From Lysinibacillus sp. B2A1 (GTDB lineage: Bacteria; Bacillota; Bacilli; Bacillales_A; Planococcaceae), in assembly GCA_002973635.1 (NCBI GenBank), contig CP027224.1, positions 1,436,501 to 1,500,500 of the forward strand: DNA of 64,000 nt, read 5' to 3'. Position 1 is the first letter of the stretch. Every line of letters starts with the position of its first letter. Of this stretch, positions 1-9,046 are shown in pieces. A program made the translations under genes and the position numbers. Under the pieces are notes generated by a model. That model worked only from the letters and a program-made list of their open reading frames with translations, searched no databases and was not told the origin of the DNA.

Positions 1-482
1 CACAGGAAATGATTGAGGCATTAGCAACCCAGGGCATTATTAAAGGCTATGAGGATGGTACTTTCCGACCGAATGAATCAATTAGCCGTCAGCATGTTGC
101 CTCATTATTCACACGTGCTTTTGAATTCGAGGGAATCCGCCCAACAGGAGCCTTTTCGGATGTAGCACCAAATCATATGTACTATGATGCGATTATGACC
201 TTACAGCAGGCAGGCATTATTGATGGAGCGGATGGAGCATTTCGTCCAACAGACAATATCACACGGGCACAATTGGCTAAAATTTTAGCAAATACACTAC
301 AGCTCAAATCAGAAGGTACGAGTTCTTTTAAGGATGTAGATAGCAATCATTGGAGTGTTGGCTATATTGCCGCCTTAGAGCGGGCAGAGATTGCATTAGG
401 GGATAATGGCAAGTTCCACCCTGAAGCTTCTGTAACAAGAGCCCAATTGGCGGCCTTTTTATACCGAGCAATGCAGCAATAA
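1..482 (+). CDS. SLH-domain surface protein, C-terminal part (5' end outside window)
   Basis: The reading frame is open from the left edge (codons start at base 3), so only the C-terminus is seen. It holds about three S-layer homology domains with the usual signatures: GYEDGTFRPNESISRQ near the start, then ADGAFRPTDNITRAQ, then GDNGKFHPEASVTRAQ before the terminal FLYRAMQQ. SLH domains anchor exported proteins to pyruvylated secondary cell-wall polymer. The segment is very similar, at protein and DNA level, to the last 160 residues of the protein encoded at 4562-7852, so the two genes are recent paralogs or share a recombining anchor module. The ATG at base 9 is an internal Met of the SLH domain (the paralog has the same QEM context), not a real start. 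Confidence 0.9.
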   Translation, partial: QEMIEALATQGIIKGYEDGTFRPNESISRQHVASLFTRAFEFEGIRPTGAFSDVAPNHMYYDAIMTLQQAGIIDGADGAFRPTDNITRAQLAKILANTLQLKSEGTSSFKDVDSNHWSVGYIAALERAEIALGDNGKFHPEASVTRAQLAAFLYRAMQQ

Positions 483-495
483 AAATGATTTTTTA

Positions 496-524
496 GGCGT
501 GAGGCTATCTAACAGCTTCACGCC
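496..524 (+). terminator. Hairpin after the partial SLH gene
   Basis: GGCGTGAGGCT and AGCTTCACGCC flank a 7-base loop (11-bp stem, one G-U pair), 13 bases after the stop. No clear U tract follows, so termination strength is uncertain. A decayed copy of this region (CCTAACAGCTT) follows the paralogous gene near 7868, showing that the duplication runs past the stop codon. Confidence 0.5.
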
Positions 525-643
525 ATTATACTATGATAGAGTAATATTTTTGTTGAATATTACTTTGTGGTAATATAAAGTAATGAATAGATAGTGAGGG
601 ATAATTCTGATGAATCACTAAATAAAGAAGAAGGAGGGATTAG

Positions 644-2455
644 ATGCAACAACCATTAAAAAAGGGGAAGCTATTGTTAGTCACTAGTGTTGTTATTATT
701 TTATGCAGTTTGGGTTTGTTACCAAGTACTGCAAAGGCAGCAGAAATGACAGCTAATGCTGAGATTTTATCATATATCCAGTACGAAGAAGGTGGATTTG
801 CAGGGATTCTTCATGCATATAGTCCAGATTATTTAACAAGTACTTATTTAGACGTCTATAATATTCCAGCAAATGTGAAATGGGCAACACTTGCTCCTCT
901 GAATCTGTCGTTAGATAATGGTATCGAATTCATATTTAGTCGTGATGGAAAAACTGTAGAAAAACAGTTTATTCATATTACTAATTGGAGTGATATTCCT
1001 TCTGATGTCAAATGGATAACAGTAAGTAATTTTGATGGTGATCTTACAGATGCTAAAAACCCAATAACGAATCAAAAATACCGCTATAGTGTAGATGGTG
1101 TAAATGTTGTAGAAAGTGCAACAGTTCCTGCTAATGCTTTATGGGCTACCTTAAGCTACTATGAAACTATATCAAGCGGAACACCTAAACGATTAAAGTA
1201 TAATAAACATAATTACACATTAAAATTCAATCGTACTCCACCAGTGATCAATTTAACAAAGTCCCCTACAGGATGGACAAATGGTGATGTTACAGTTACG
1301 GCAAATATTAATAGTGAAGGTGATTTAAAGATTCAAAAGTGGGATTATGGAATTCGTAATGAATCATATTTTAATACAGCTGGAAACTTATTGGTAGGTT
1401 CTTTTATTAGTATAGATCAAAATCGAACAATTACGTGGTATGCACGGGATGTTTTATTAAATTCAACTGTTCAAACGATTACTATTGATAATATTGATAA
1501 AGATGTACCAATCATTACAAGTGGCAATATGACCATAACCCCTGATCAAAAAATAGAAGTTCCAATTACCATTACTGATAGTACAAGTGGAGTGAAAACG
1601 AAGAAATGGGCATTTGGAAATCAGAATGAATCTTATTTTTTGACTGGGGGAAATACGTTCACTGAGAATAAAATTGTTGTGGATAATTTTGGGACATATA
1701 CATTGTTTGCGGAAGATCATGCAGGAAATAAGTCAATATCCACCGTGCATTTATATTCAGCGGATTTAGAGGGTTTACAATTAAATGAAGGAACGCTTTC
1801 CCCAGAATTTTCTAAAGAGATACTTTCTTATGATGTCAATGTAATGAACACGGTTTCAACCATTACAGTGATACCAAATGCTAAAGATTCAACTGCAACA
1901 GTTAAGGTTAATGGGAATCTAGTAAGTAGTGGTGCAACATCAGCTACAATTCCCCTTAATGTTGGAAGTAATACAATATTTATAGAAGTAACAGCTGTAA
2001 ATAGCACAAAAAAGACATACCAAGTGAAAGTAACGAGGGCACCATCAAGTAATGCTAATCTAATTAGTCTTACTTTAAACTCAGGAATACTATCTCCTGA
2101 AATTAGCTCAGGAGATAGCAATTATACAGCAAGTGTGGAGAATGCCATTACCAGTTTAACGGTAACACCGACAGCAGCAGATGCTACAGCTAAAATAAAG
2201 GTGAACGGGCATGCCGTAAGCAGTGGTACAGCATCAAATACGATTCCACTGAATGTAGGAGAGAATACAGTAACAATAAAAGTCATAGCAGAAGACCATA
2301 CAACGCAGAGGACCTATACAGTAACGGTAACGAGATTCCCATCGAGCAACGCTAATCTGAGTGATCTCACTCTAAGCTCGGGGTCATTCCTTCCTGTATT
2401 TAGTGGGGGGATTTCACCTATACAGCAAGCGTGGAGAATGCCATTACTAGTTTAA
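644..2455 (+). CDS. Cadherin-like repeat surface protein, N-terminal fragment of a frameshifted gene
   Basis: The start is set by AAGAAGGAGGGATTAG just before ATG 644. Residues 1-33 form a Sec signal peptide (basic MQQPLKKGK, hydrophobic core, AKA-AE cleavage site). An N-terminal region of about 330 residues of unknown fold follows, then cadherin-like beta-sandwich repeats (LSDLTLSSG ... TAEDNTTQRTYTVTVTR). The frame ends in 15 unrelated residues (ISPIQQAWRMPLLV) after a run of six G at 2405-2410. The equivalent run in the repeat at 3295-3301 has seven G. Adding one G joins this ORF to 2431-4485 and gives one protein of about 1280 residues with three C-terminal SLH domains. As written, this fragment would be secreted without a wall anchor. 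Whether the break is natural, phase-variable or a sequencing error cannot be decided here. Confidence 0.8.
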   Translation: MQQPLKKGKLLLVTSVVIILCSLGLLPSTAKAAEMTANAEILSYIQYEEGGFAGILHAYSPDYLTSTYLDVYNIPANVKWATLAPLNLSLDNGIEFIFSRDGKTVEKQFIHITNWSDIPSDVKWITVSNFDGDLTDAKNPITNQKYRYSVDGVNVVESATVPANALWATLSYYETISSGTPKRLKYNKHNYTLKFNRTPPVINLTKSPTGWTNGDVTVTANINSEGDLKIQKWDYGIRNESYFNTAGNLLVGSFISIDQNRTITWYARDVLLNSTVQTITIDNIDKDVPIITSGNMTITPDQKIEVPITITDSTSGVKTKKWAFGNQNESYFLTGGNTFTENKIVVDNFGTYTLFAEDHAGNKSISTVHLYSADLEGLQLNEGTLSPEFSKEILSYDVNVMNTVSTITVIPNAKDSTATVKVNGNLVSSGATSATIPLNVGSNTIFIEVTAVNSTKKTYQVKVTRAPSSNANLISLTLNSGILSPEISSGDSNYTASVENAITSLTVTPTAADATAKIKVNGHAVSSGTASNTIPLNVGENTVTIKVIAEDHTTQRTYTVTVTRFPSSNANLSDLTLSSGSFLPVFSGGISPIQQAWRMPLLV

Positions 2456-3528
2456 CAATAACACCAACAGCAGCAGATGCTACAGCTAAAGTAAAGGTGA
2501 ACGGGCATGCCGTGAACAGTGGTACAGCATCAAATACGATTCCACTGAATGTGGGAGAGAATACAGTAACAATAGAAGTAACAGCAGAAGACAATACAAC
2601 GCAGAGGACCTATACAGTAACGGTAACGAGATTCCCATCGAGCAATGCTAATCTGAGTGATCTCACTCTAAGCTCGGGGTTATTCCTTCCTGTATTTAAT
2701 GGGGGAGATTTCACCTATTCAGCAAGCGTAGAGAATACCATTACTAGTTTAACGGTAACGCCAACAGCAGCAGATGCTACAGCTAAAGTAAAGGTGAATG
2801 GGCATGCCGTGAGTAGTGGCACAGCATCAAATACGATTCCGCTGAATGTAGGAGAGAATACATTAACAATAGAAGTAACAGCAGAAGATAATACAACGCA
2901 GCAGACCTATACAGTAACGGTAACGAGATTCCCATCGAGCAATGCTAATCTGAGTAATCTCACTCTAAGCTCGGGGTCATTCCTTCCTGTATTTAATGGG
3001 GGAGATTTCACCTATTCAGCAAGCGTAGAGAATGCCATTACTAGTTTAACAATAACACCAACAGCAGCAGATGCTACAGCTAAAATAAAGGTGAACGGGC
3101 ATGCGGTGAACAGTGGTACAGCATCAAATACGATTCCACTGAATGTAGGAGAGAATACAGTAACAATAGAAGTCATAGCAGAAGATAATACAACGCAGAG
3201 GACCTATACAGTAACGGTAACGAGATTCCCATCGAGCAATGCTAATCTGAGTGATCTCACTCTAAGCTCGGGGTCATTCCTTCCTGTATTTAGTGGGGGG
3301 GATTTCACCTATACAGCAAGTGTAGAGAATGCCATTACCAGTTTAACGGTAACACCAACAGCAGCAGATGCTACAGCTAAAATAAAGGTGAATGGGCATG
3401 CCGTGAACAGTGGTACAGCATCAAATACGATTCCACTGAATGTAGGAGAGAATATGGTGACAATAGAAGTAACAGCAGAAGATAACACAACGCAGCAGAC
3501 CTATACAGTAACGGTAACGAGATTCCCA
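2045..3528 (+). repeat. Five tandem 297-bp (99-codon) repeats
   Basis: The marker TCRAGYAAYGCWAATCT recurs at 2045, 2342, 2638, 2935, 3232 and 3529. Spacing is 297 bases each time except 2342-2638, which is 296 because of the missing G. The units from 2342 onward are nearly identical in DNA. More diverged copies lie on both sides (about 1755-2044 and 3529-3820). Each unit encodes one cadherin-like domain with an ATAKIKVNGHAV core and a TYTVTVTRFPSS linker. Such identity predicts copy-number change by homologous recombination. Confidence 0.93.
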
Positions 3529-4485
3529 TCGAGTAACGCAAATTTCAAAAGTCTAACGTTGAATTATGGAAAATTGACGCCGTCATTCGATTCTCAAAGA
3601 GAAAAATATTCAGTAAATGTTGATGTAAATGTGAATAGTATAGATTTAACACCAATACTGGATGACAATGATGCAACGCTGATGATTAATGGACTACCAA
3701 GCAGCAGTGGAAAGACAATGACAGTGTCACTAAACTTCGGGGTAAATACTATTATACTAGAAATAACAGCACCAGACGGGGTTACGAAAAGGAAATACAC
3801 AGTTGAAGTATATCGTGGGCAGCCACCAGCACCCGTAGATTCAACACAAATTCCAGGAAACTCAGCGCCTGTAGAGCCAGCAGCACCAACTGTAACGAAA
3901 CCAGCACCAATAGAGCTTCCTCAGCTGGTACCGACTGATCCTATGCAACCACAAGAGCCCATTACAGATATTATCTTTTCAGACGTGCCCGCGCATCATT
4001 GGGCTTACACAATGATTGGTGATTTTGCAAAACGTGGATATATTACAGGGTATGCGGATGGTACTTTTAAACCGAATGATCCGATTTCTCGTCAGCATGT
4101 TGCTTTGATATTTTCACGTATTTTTAAACTAAATCCAATACAGGAAGCACTAACATTTAAGGATATTCCACTAAATCATCCGTATTATGAAACCATCAAG
4201 TTGGTGCAACAAGCTGGTCTTTATCAAGGTATTAACGGATATTTTAAGCCAAATGAAAATATGTCACGTGCTCAATTAGCGAAAGTATTAGCCATAGCGT
4301 TAAACTTATCATCTGCGAGCACACATACATTTAAAGATATTCCATTAACACATTGGGCACATGACTATATTATTGCACTGGCGGCAAATGATATTGCGTT
4401 AGGGGATAACGGTTACTTTAAACCAGAATCTTCAGTAACACGTGCCCAATTTGTAGCATTTTTATACAGAGCCTTACAACAATAA
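2431..4485 (+). CDS. Cadherin-like repeat/SLH surface protein, C-terminal fragment of the frameshifted gene
   Basis: This is the downstream part of the gene beginning at 644. The coherent frame is entered at about 2411, right after the G run. ATG 2431 is an internal codon (VENAITSL becomes MENAITSL) and has no ribosome binding site. Four near-identical 99-residue cadherin-like domains and one diverged domain come first, followed by a Pro-rich linker (about residues 465-510, PAPVDSTQIPGNSAPVEPAA) and three SLH domains (FSDVPAHHWAY, GYADGTFKPNDPISRQH, GDNGYFKPESSVTRAQ). On its own it lacks a signal peptide and would not be exported. Joined to the upstream frame it is a typical stalk-type wall protein. 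Confidence 0.8.
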   Translation: MENAITSLTITPTAADATAKVKVNGHAVNSGTASNTIPLNVGENTVTIEVTAEDNTTQRTYTVTVTRFPSSNANLSDLTLSSGLFLPVFNGGDFTYSASVENTITSLTVTPTAADATAKVKVNGHAVSSGTASNTIPLNVGENTLTIEVTAEDNTTQQTYTVTVTRFPSSNANLSNLTLSSGSFLPVFNGGDFTYSASVENAITSLTITPTAADATAKIKVNGHAVNSGTASNTIPLNVGENTVTIEVIAEDNTTQRTYTVTVTRFPSSNANLSDLTLSSGSFLPVFSGGDFTYTASVENAITSLTVTPTAADATAKIKVNGHAVNSGTASNTIPLNVGENMVTIEVTAEDNTTQQTYTVTVTRFPSSNANFKSLTLNYGKLTPSFDSQREKYSVNVDVNVNSIDLTPILDDNDATLMINGLPSSSGKTMTVSLNFGVNTIILEITAPDGVTKRKYTVEVYRGQPPAPVDSTQIPGNSAPVEPAAPTVTKPAPIELPQLVPTDPMQPQEPITDIIFSDVPAHHWAYTMIGDFAKRGYITGYADGTFKPNDPISRQHVALIFSRIFKLNPIQEALTFKDIPLNHPYYETIKLVQQAGLYQGINGYFKPNENMSRAQLAKVLAIALNLSSASTHTFKDIPLTHWAHDYIIALAANDIALGDNGYFKPESSVTRAQFVAFLYRALQQ

Positions 4486-4561
4486 TAAAATCTCCATCAT
4501 GGTACCGATTTGTATAATTTTGTTAATCAACATGTGTGATTATAAGATAAAGGGGGATGTT

Positions 4562-7500
4562 ATGAGAAGAACATGGCAACAAGGGGTTTCGTTATTTGTC
4601 ATCTGGTTGTTACTTATACAACCTGTATGTGGTAGTGTGACCGTATTTGCAAATATAAATGAGACACTTCAAGTTACAATAACAACAGAAAATGCACCGT
4701 ATATAGAAGGAACTATAGCAACAAACCCTGTAACCGTCCAAGTGACAGCGACTACAGCCGACAGTGCAAATGTACAAGTAGAGCTTTCTAAAGATGAGGG
4801 AAACACATGGACAGCATTTTCGATTTCAGAACTACTTATTGTAAAAGATGAAGGCGACCATGCGATTTGGTTTAGAGTGGTTGGACAGCCTACTATCTAT
4901 AAGCATTTAATTCGCATTGCTGCGCCACAGCCTATCTTATCAGCAAAGGGCAATATTATTTATGTAAATGCCGATGTGACTAGTGGCATTAAGGATGGTA
5001 AAAGTTGGGCAAATGCTTTTGACAATTTGCAATCAGCCTTGGATATCGCACAAAGTGGACAGCAAATTTGGTTAGCGGCAGGCATCTATAAACCATCAAA
5101 AGAAATTGGTGGGGTTGGTGCTCGGTATGCCACATTCCAAATGAAAAACAACGTCGTCATTTATGGAGGCTATAGTGGAACAGAAACGGATGTAACACAG
5201 CGTGACTGGAAAGTGAACAAAACCATTTTAAGTGGAGATATCGGCATTGAAGGTGATAATACTGACAATGCTTACCATGTGTTTTATCATCCAAGTGGCT
5301 TGAATTTAAATGCTACGGCGATTTTAGATGGGGTCACAATTACAGATGGAAATGCCAATAATGGCTATCCAAATAATCATGATATTGGGGGCGGTATGTA
5401 TAATTCACATAGTAGCCCCATGTTAATGAATGTAGAGTTTAGGGCCAACATAGCAGATGTAGATGGAGCCGGTATGTATAATCGGCAAAGTAGCCCGACA
5501 CTAGCGAATATAGTTTTTAGCGCAAATAAAGCGGGGATTTATGGAGGTGGTATGTCGAATTGGATGAGTAACCCAACGCTAACGAATATAACGTTCGATG
5601 CCAATATAGCACGAAGTCAGGGAGGTGGTATGTTCAATGGTAATAGTAGCCCAACTCTAACGAATGTAATGTTCAATGCAAATACAGCAGAGAGTGGAGG
5701 TGGTATGTTCAATGTGTATAGTAGTCCAACCCTAACTAATATAACATTTAGTGAAAATACGGCAGGGAATGGAGGTGGTATGTCTAATGATAACAGTCAA
5801 GGTCCAACCCTAACAAATGTAATTTTCAGTGGGAATATAGCACAAAATCAGGGAGGTGGTATGTTCAATTTTCATAGTAGCCTGAATTTAACGAATATAA
5901 CCATCAGTGGGAATAAGTCAACAGGGAATGTGAAAAGTGCAATTTATGGTGGGAGTGGCTTTGTGCAGAATAGCGTTATTGTTGGTAATCATAATGAACC
6001 AGCATTTTTTGACTATTCTGGCACGATTGAAGATAGTTTATTGGATATGGGCGGCAATATAGCTAGGTTTTACAAGACAACAATGGATATAGATGCTGAT
6101 ACTTATACGCCTGAAGATATATTTATCAATCCAAGTCAGCAGGATTATCGATTAAGAGCAAAGTCTCCAGCGATTGATAAGGGAATGGATAGTTTTAATA
6201 GTACAACAACAGATCTTGCTGGTAATAAACGCATTCAGGGTGGAGTAATTGATTTAGGGGCGTATGAGGCATTTCCTAATAACATGACATATGAGAAAAA
6301 CGGAGCGACAGGTGATGTGCCAGTAGATAAGGAAACCTATGACCAAGGACATTCAGTAACTGTACAAGAAAATAGTGGGAATCTAGTAATGATGGGCCAT
6401 ACATTTGCAGGCTGGAACACTCAAGCAGACGGCAAAGGCACAGCATATATGCCGAATGATACTTTCCAAATGGGTAACACAAAAGCCATGCTCTATGCTC
6501 AGTGGATAGTGAATCCAACCTATACAGTTCTATATGAAGCGAACGGCGCAATAAGCGGAGCTGTGCCACAGGATAACACGCTGTATGAAGAAAAAGAAAA
6601 AGTGACAGTACAAAGCAATAGCGGCAATCTGGTGAAAGCAGGTTATACATTTGCAGGCTGGAACACACAGGCAGACGGTAAAGGCACAGCGTATATGCCG
6701 AATGATACTTTCCAAATGGGTAAAGCAAAGGTTACACTCTATACCCAGTGGACAGTGAATGCAATCTATACAGTTCAATATGATGGGAACGGCGCAACTA
6801 GTGGTACTGTGCCGCAAGATAACACGCTGTATGAAGAAAAAGGAAATGTGACAGTACAAAGCAATAGTGGCAAACTAGTAAAAACAGGGCATACATTTGC
6901 AGGCTGGAACACTCAAGCAGATAGCAAAGGCACACACTATGCGGAAAATGCAACCTTCCTAATGGGCAAAGCAGATATCACATTATATGCTGAGTGGAAA
7001 GCGAGCCCACCAATAACCGGTGATAGTACTACATTGCCAGCAACATCAAACGACAATGATTATTCTCCACCATTACCTGTGAAAGTTACATTTCAAACAA
7101 ATGGTGGCATATCAATAGAACCAATTGAAATTACTTCCAATACAAAAGTTAGTATTCTTCCTGTACCAACAAGAGAAGGCTATCGTTTTGATGGCTGGTA
7201 TCAGGATAAGGCGTTAACGAAACCGTGGGCTAAGGAGATGCTTGTTAAAGAAAATATAACACTCTTTGCGAAATGGGCAGCATTACAAGTAGAAGAAGCG
7301 GAAGCACCTAAAGCAGTACAGCAAAACAAGACATCTGTAGTGACTTTCCAAGATATCGAAAACCATTGGGCGCAGGAAATGATTGAGGCATTAGCAACGC
7401 AGGGCATTATTAAAGGTTTTTCAGATGGTACTTTCCGTCCAAATGAGTCGATTAGTCGTCAGCATGTTGCCGCACTATTTACACGTGCTTTTGACTTCAA

Positions 7501-7852
7501 GGCAACCCGCCCAACAATACCCTTCTCTGATGTATCACCAAATCATATGTACTTTGAAGAAATCACGATTTTACAACAAGCAGGTATTGTTGATGGAGCA
7601 GATGGAGCATTTCGTCCAACAGACAATATCACTCGCGCACAATTCGCTAAAATTTTTGCGAATACATTACAGCTTAAACCAGAAGGCACAGTTTCTTTTG
7701 TAGATGTAGACAGCAGTCATTGGAGCGCAGGCTATATTGCGGCATTAGAAGGAGCAGAGATTGCATTAGGGGATAATGGAAAGTTCCGCCCTGAAGCTTC
7801 TGTGACAAGGGCTCAATTGGCTACCTTTTTATATCGAGCAATTCACCAATAA
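4562..7852 (+). CDS. Large SLH-anchored surface protein with beta-helix and InlB-type repeats
   Basis: I chose ATG 4562 because AAAGGGGGATGTT precedes it and because MRRTWQQGVSLFVIWLLLIQ is a good signal peptide; an upstream in-frame start at 4499 has neither. The product is about 1096 residues. After the signal come a region with a choice-of-anchor look, then a parallel beta-helix (roughly residues 170-500) made of 22-25-residue turns such as GGGMFNGNSSPTLTNVMFNA. Three 82-residue repeats with AGWNTQADGKGT follow, plus a fourth diverged copy (FDGWYQDKALTKPWA); these match Listeria-Bacteroides (InlB B-type) repeats. Three SLH domains close the protein. Such architectures are adhesin-like; a ligand cannot be inferred. 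The SLH block is the near-twin of the partial gene at 1-482. Confidence 0.9.
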   Translation: MRRTWQQGVSLFVIWLLLIQPVCGSVTVFANINETLQVTITTENAPYIEGTIATNPVTVQVTATTADSANVQVELSKDEGNTWTAFSISELLIVKDEGDHAIWFRVVGQPTIYKHLIRIAAPQPILSAKGNIIYVNADVTSGIKDGKSWANAFDNLQSALDIAQSGQQIWLAAGIYKPSKEIGGVGARYATFQMKNNVVIYGGYSGTETDVTQRDWKVNKTILSGDIGIEGDNTDNAYHVFYHPSGLNLNATAILDGVTITDGNANNGYPNNHDIGGGMYNSHSSPMLMNVEFRANIADVDGAGMYNRQSSPTLANIVFSANKAGIYGGGMSNWMSNPTLTNITFDANIARSQGGGMFNGNSSPTLTNVMFNANTAESGGGMFNVYSSPTLTNITFSENTAGNGGGMSNDNSQGPTLTNVIFSGNIAQNQGGGMFNFHSSLNLTNITISGNKSTGNVKSAIYGGSGFVQNSVIVGNHNEPAFFDYSGTIEDSLLDMGGNIARFYKTTMDIDADTYTPEDIFINPSQQDYRLRAKSPAIDKGMDSFNSTTTDLAGNKRIQGGVIDLGAYEAFPNNMTYEKNGATGDVPVDKETYDQGHSVTVQENSGNLVMMGHTFAGWNTQADGKGTAYMPNDTFQMGNTKAMLYAQWIVNPTYTVLYEANGAISGAVPQDNTLYEEKEKVTVQSNSGNLVKAGYTFAGWNTQADGKGTAYMPNDTFQMGKAKVTLYTQWTVNAIYTVQYDGNGATSGTVPQDNTLYEEKGNVTVQSNSGKLVKTGHTFAGWNTQADSKGTHYAENATFLMGKADITLYAEWKASPPITGDSTTLPATSNDNDYSPPLPVKVTFQTNGGISIEPIEITSNTKVSILPVPTREGYRFDGWYQDKALTKPWAKEMLVKENITLFAKWAALQVEEAEAPKAVQQNKTSVVTFQDIENHWAQEMIEALATQGIIKGFSDGTFRPNESISRQHVAALFTRAFDFKATRPTIPFSDVSPNHMYFEEITILQQAGIVDGADGAFRPTDNITRAQFAKIFANTLQLKPEGTVSFVDVDSSHWSAGYIAALEGAEIALGDNGKFRPEASVTRAQLATFLYRAIHQ
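6275..6995 (+). repeat. Three 246-bp InlB/Listeria-Bacteroides-type repeats
   Basis: The block TATACAGTTC at 6521 recurs at 6767, exactly 246 bases (82 codons) later; a third copy begins near 6275. Each encodes a TV.Y..NGA...VP.D..LYEE start, an AGWNTQADGKGT core and a TLY..W end. Identity is lower than in the 297-bp array upstream. Confidence 0.8.
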
Positions 7853-8204
7853 ATGAGATGTGGGCGACCTAACAGCTTAAGCATAAACTTTTAATAAATA
7901 CTCAAGAACACCTAATAAAGGGATGATGGCTTGACATACAATAAGGTTTTGTGAAGTTATATTACTTTTGAATAATATGAATAGTAGAAACAAGGTTACA
8001 GCTCATCTCAAAGAAACAGAACCATTTACTCTGAACAAAGATAACTATACATTTGCAAACTAGTATAAAGATGTGTTGATAAGTGTGTGAGAATCTGGGG
8101 TTCTGGTTTCGAGATGAATCAGCCAAACAATCGGGTATTGAATTAGATATACGGCTAAGAAATGGCAACTCTTGAAGCTATTTCTTTATTTTTTCATTTT
8201 TTAA
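7853..8204. other. Non-coding stretch between the SLH gene and the 109-residue gene
   Basis: I see no convincing gene here. The first 50 bases hold a decayed version of the hairpin found after the first SLH gene. The rest has only short frames with frequent stops and no ribosome binding site. Confidence 0.5.
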
Positions 8205-8209
8205 TATAA

Positions 8210-8242
8210 CAATCCTTCCCCCTGAAATAGGAGGAAGGATTG
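8210..8242 (-). terminator. Terminator of the 109-residue gene
   Basis: CAATCCTTCC (8210-8219) pairs perfectly with GGAAGGATTG (8233-8242). It lies 49 bases beyond the stop of the minus-strand gene. Read on the minus strand it is followed by an AT-rich stretch ending in T/A runs. Confidence 0.65.
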
Positions 8243-8290
8243 ATTATCTAGAATCCTTCAAATTAGATGAAAGGGCTCTATATTCCTAAA

Positions 8291-8620
8291 TTAATAAACA
8301 GCATACACATTCACTTTAAACGAAGAAGTGGCACCTTTTGGATTTGCAATATAAAGGAAGCGAGCAGATTTAACGTCTGTTTCCTTGCCACTAAAAACAT
8401 CTGTAAAGATAGTAGGGTCTATAGCAACAGACTTATCCTGCATCACATTAAATTTTATGGCTTTTGTTTCTGTGTCGCCTTCAATTTCCCAAACCAATTT
8501 TTTTGTTCCATTTGGAATTCCTTCTGTACTAAAGTTTGCGCTTGAGCGGTTTCTTTGGCCTGCATGAGGCTGTTTTTCAGATGTAACACTGCTAATTAAC
8601 TTTCTTGTCACTAATGTCAT
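8291..8620 (-). CDS. Conserved-looking small protein of unknown function, 109 residues
   Basis: I do not recognise this protein. It is supported as a gene by a strong Shine-Dalgarno (TTAGGAGGATTTTT before ATG), a hairpin terminator 49 bases after the stop, and a mono-cistronic position opposite to its neighbours. It begins MTLVTRKLISSVTSEKQP, has no signal peptide or membrane segment, and its second half is beta-rich (LVWEIEGDTETKAIKFNVM, SSFKVNVYAVY). Its composition (many S/T/K/V) would fit a small structural or coat-associated protein, but that is a guess. The AT-rich upstream region (8621-8760) probably holds the promoter. Confidence 0.7.
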   Translation of the reverse strand: MTLVTRKLISSVTSEKQPHAGQRNRSSANFSTEGIPNGTKKLVWEIEGDTETKAIKFNVMQDKSVAIDPTIFTDVFSGKETDVKSARFLYIANPKGATSSFKVNVYAVY

Positions 8621-9046
8621 AAAAATCCTCCTAAGTTTGTTTTATTTTTCTTACATTTATAATTTTACTAGCTAAAGGTTAAAATTAGGTTAAAAAATTC
8701 CAAAAAAATAAAAATTTTACATTTATTTTTTCTATTTAATCGAAATGTTACAAAAGTGCAGTTTAATAACCCTCAGATTATTTGCTTAAATCAATGTGCT
8801 GATATGTGGCGTAATGTTGGCTAGGAATTGTTTCAGCGTTTCTCCGTTTGGGAATTACCTTCTTTCACTTTGGATATCTTAAATTGCTAATAAATTTCTT
8901 CATTTAGTTGACTTTGTAAAGCCTTAATAAAATGACTTTCCTTTAGACTGATGTGCTATAGACCTCCATAAAAATAGCTGGTATCAGTACAGACAATCTT
9001 CATCTGAAAAATGCTACAATAAAAGAAAAAAGAAGAGGCGATGCGC
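8621..9046. other. AT-rich intergenic region, possible decayed gene
   Basis: There is no intact gene. The part next to 8620 is very AT-rich and is likely the promoter region of the minus-strand gene. On the minus strand at about 8895-8990 the frame HISLKESHFIKALQSQLNEEIY looks protein-like but is bounded by stops on both sides and has no start or ribosome binding site, so it may be a remnant of a lost gene. Confidence 0.4.

Noticed and set aside
2045..3528. CRISPR-like array
   Set aside because: Repeat and spacer lengths do not fit; the 297-bp units are coding and in frame with one protein.
6276..6859. Minus-strand frames of 109-150 codons inside the InlB-type repeats
   Set aside because: They mirror the repetitive plus-strand gene and have no ribosome binding sites or recognisable products.
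7962..8168. 68-codon minus-strand gene
   Set aside because: No ribosome binding site or homology; the region shows no coding bias.
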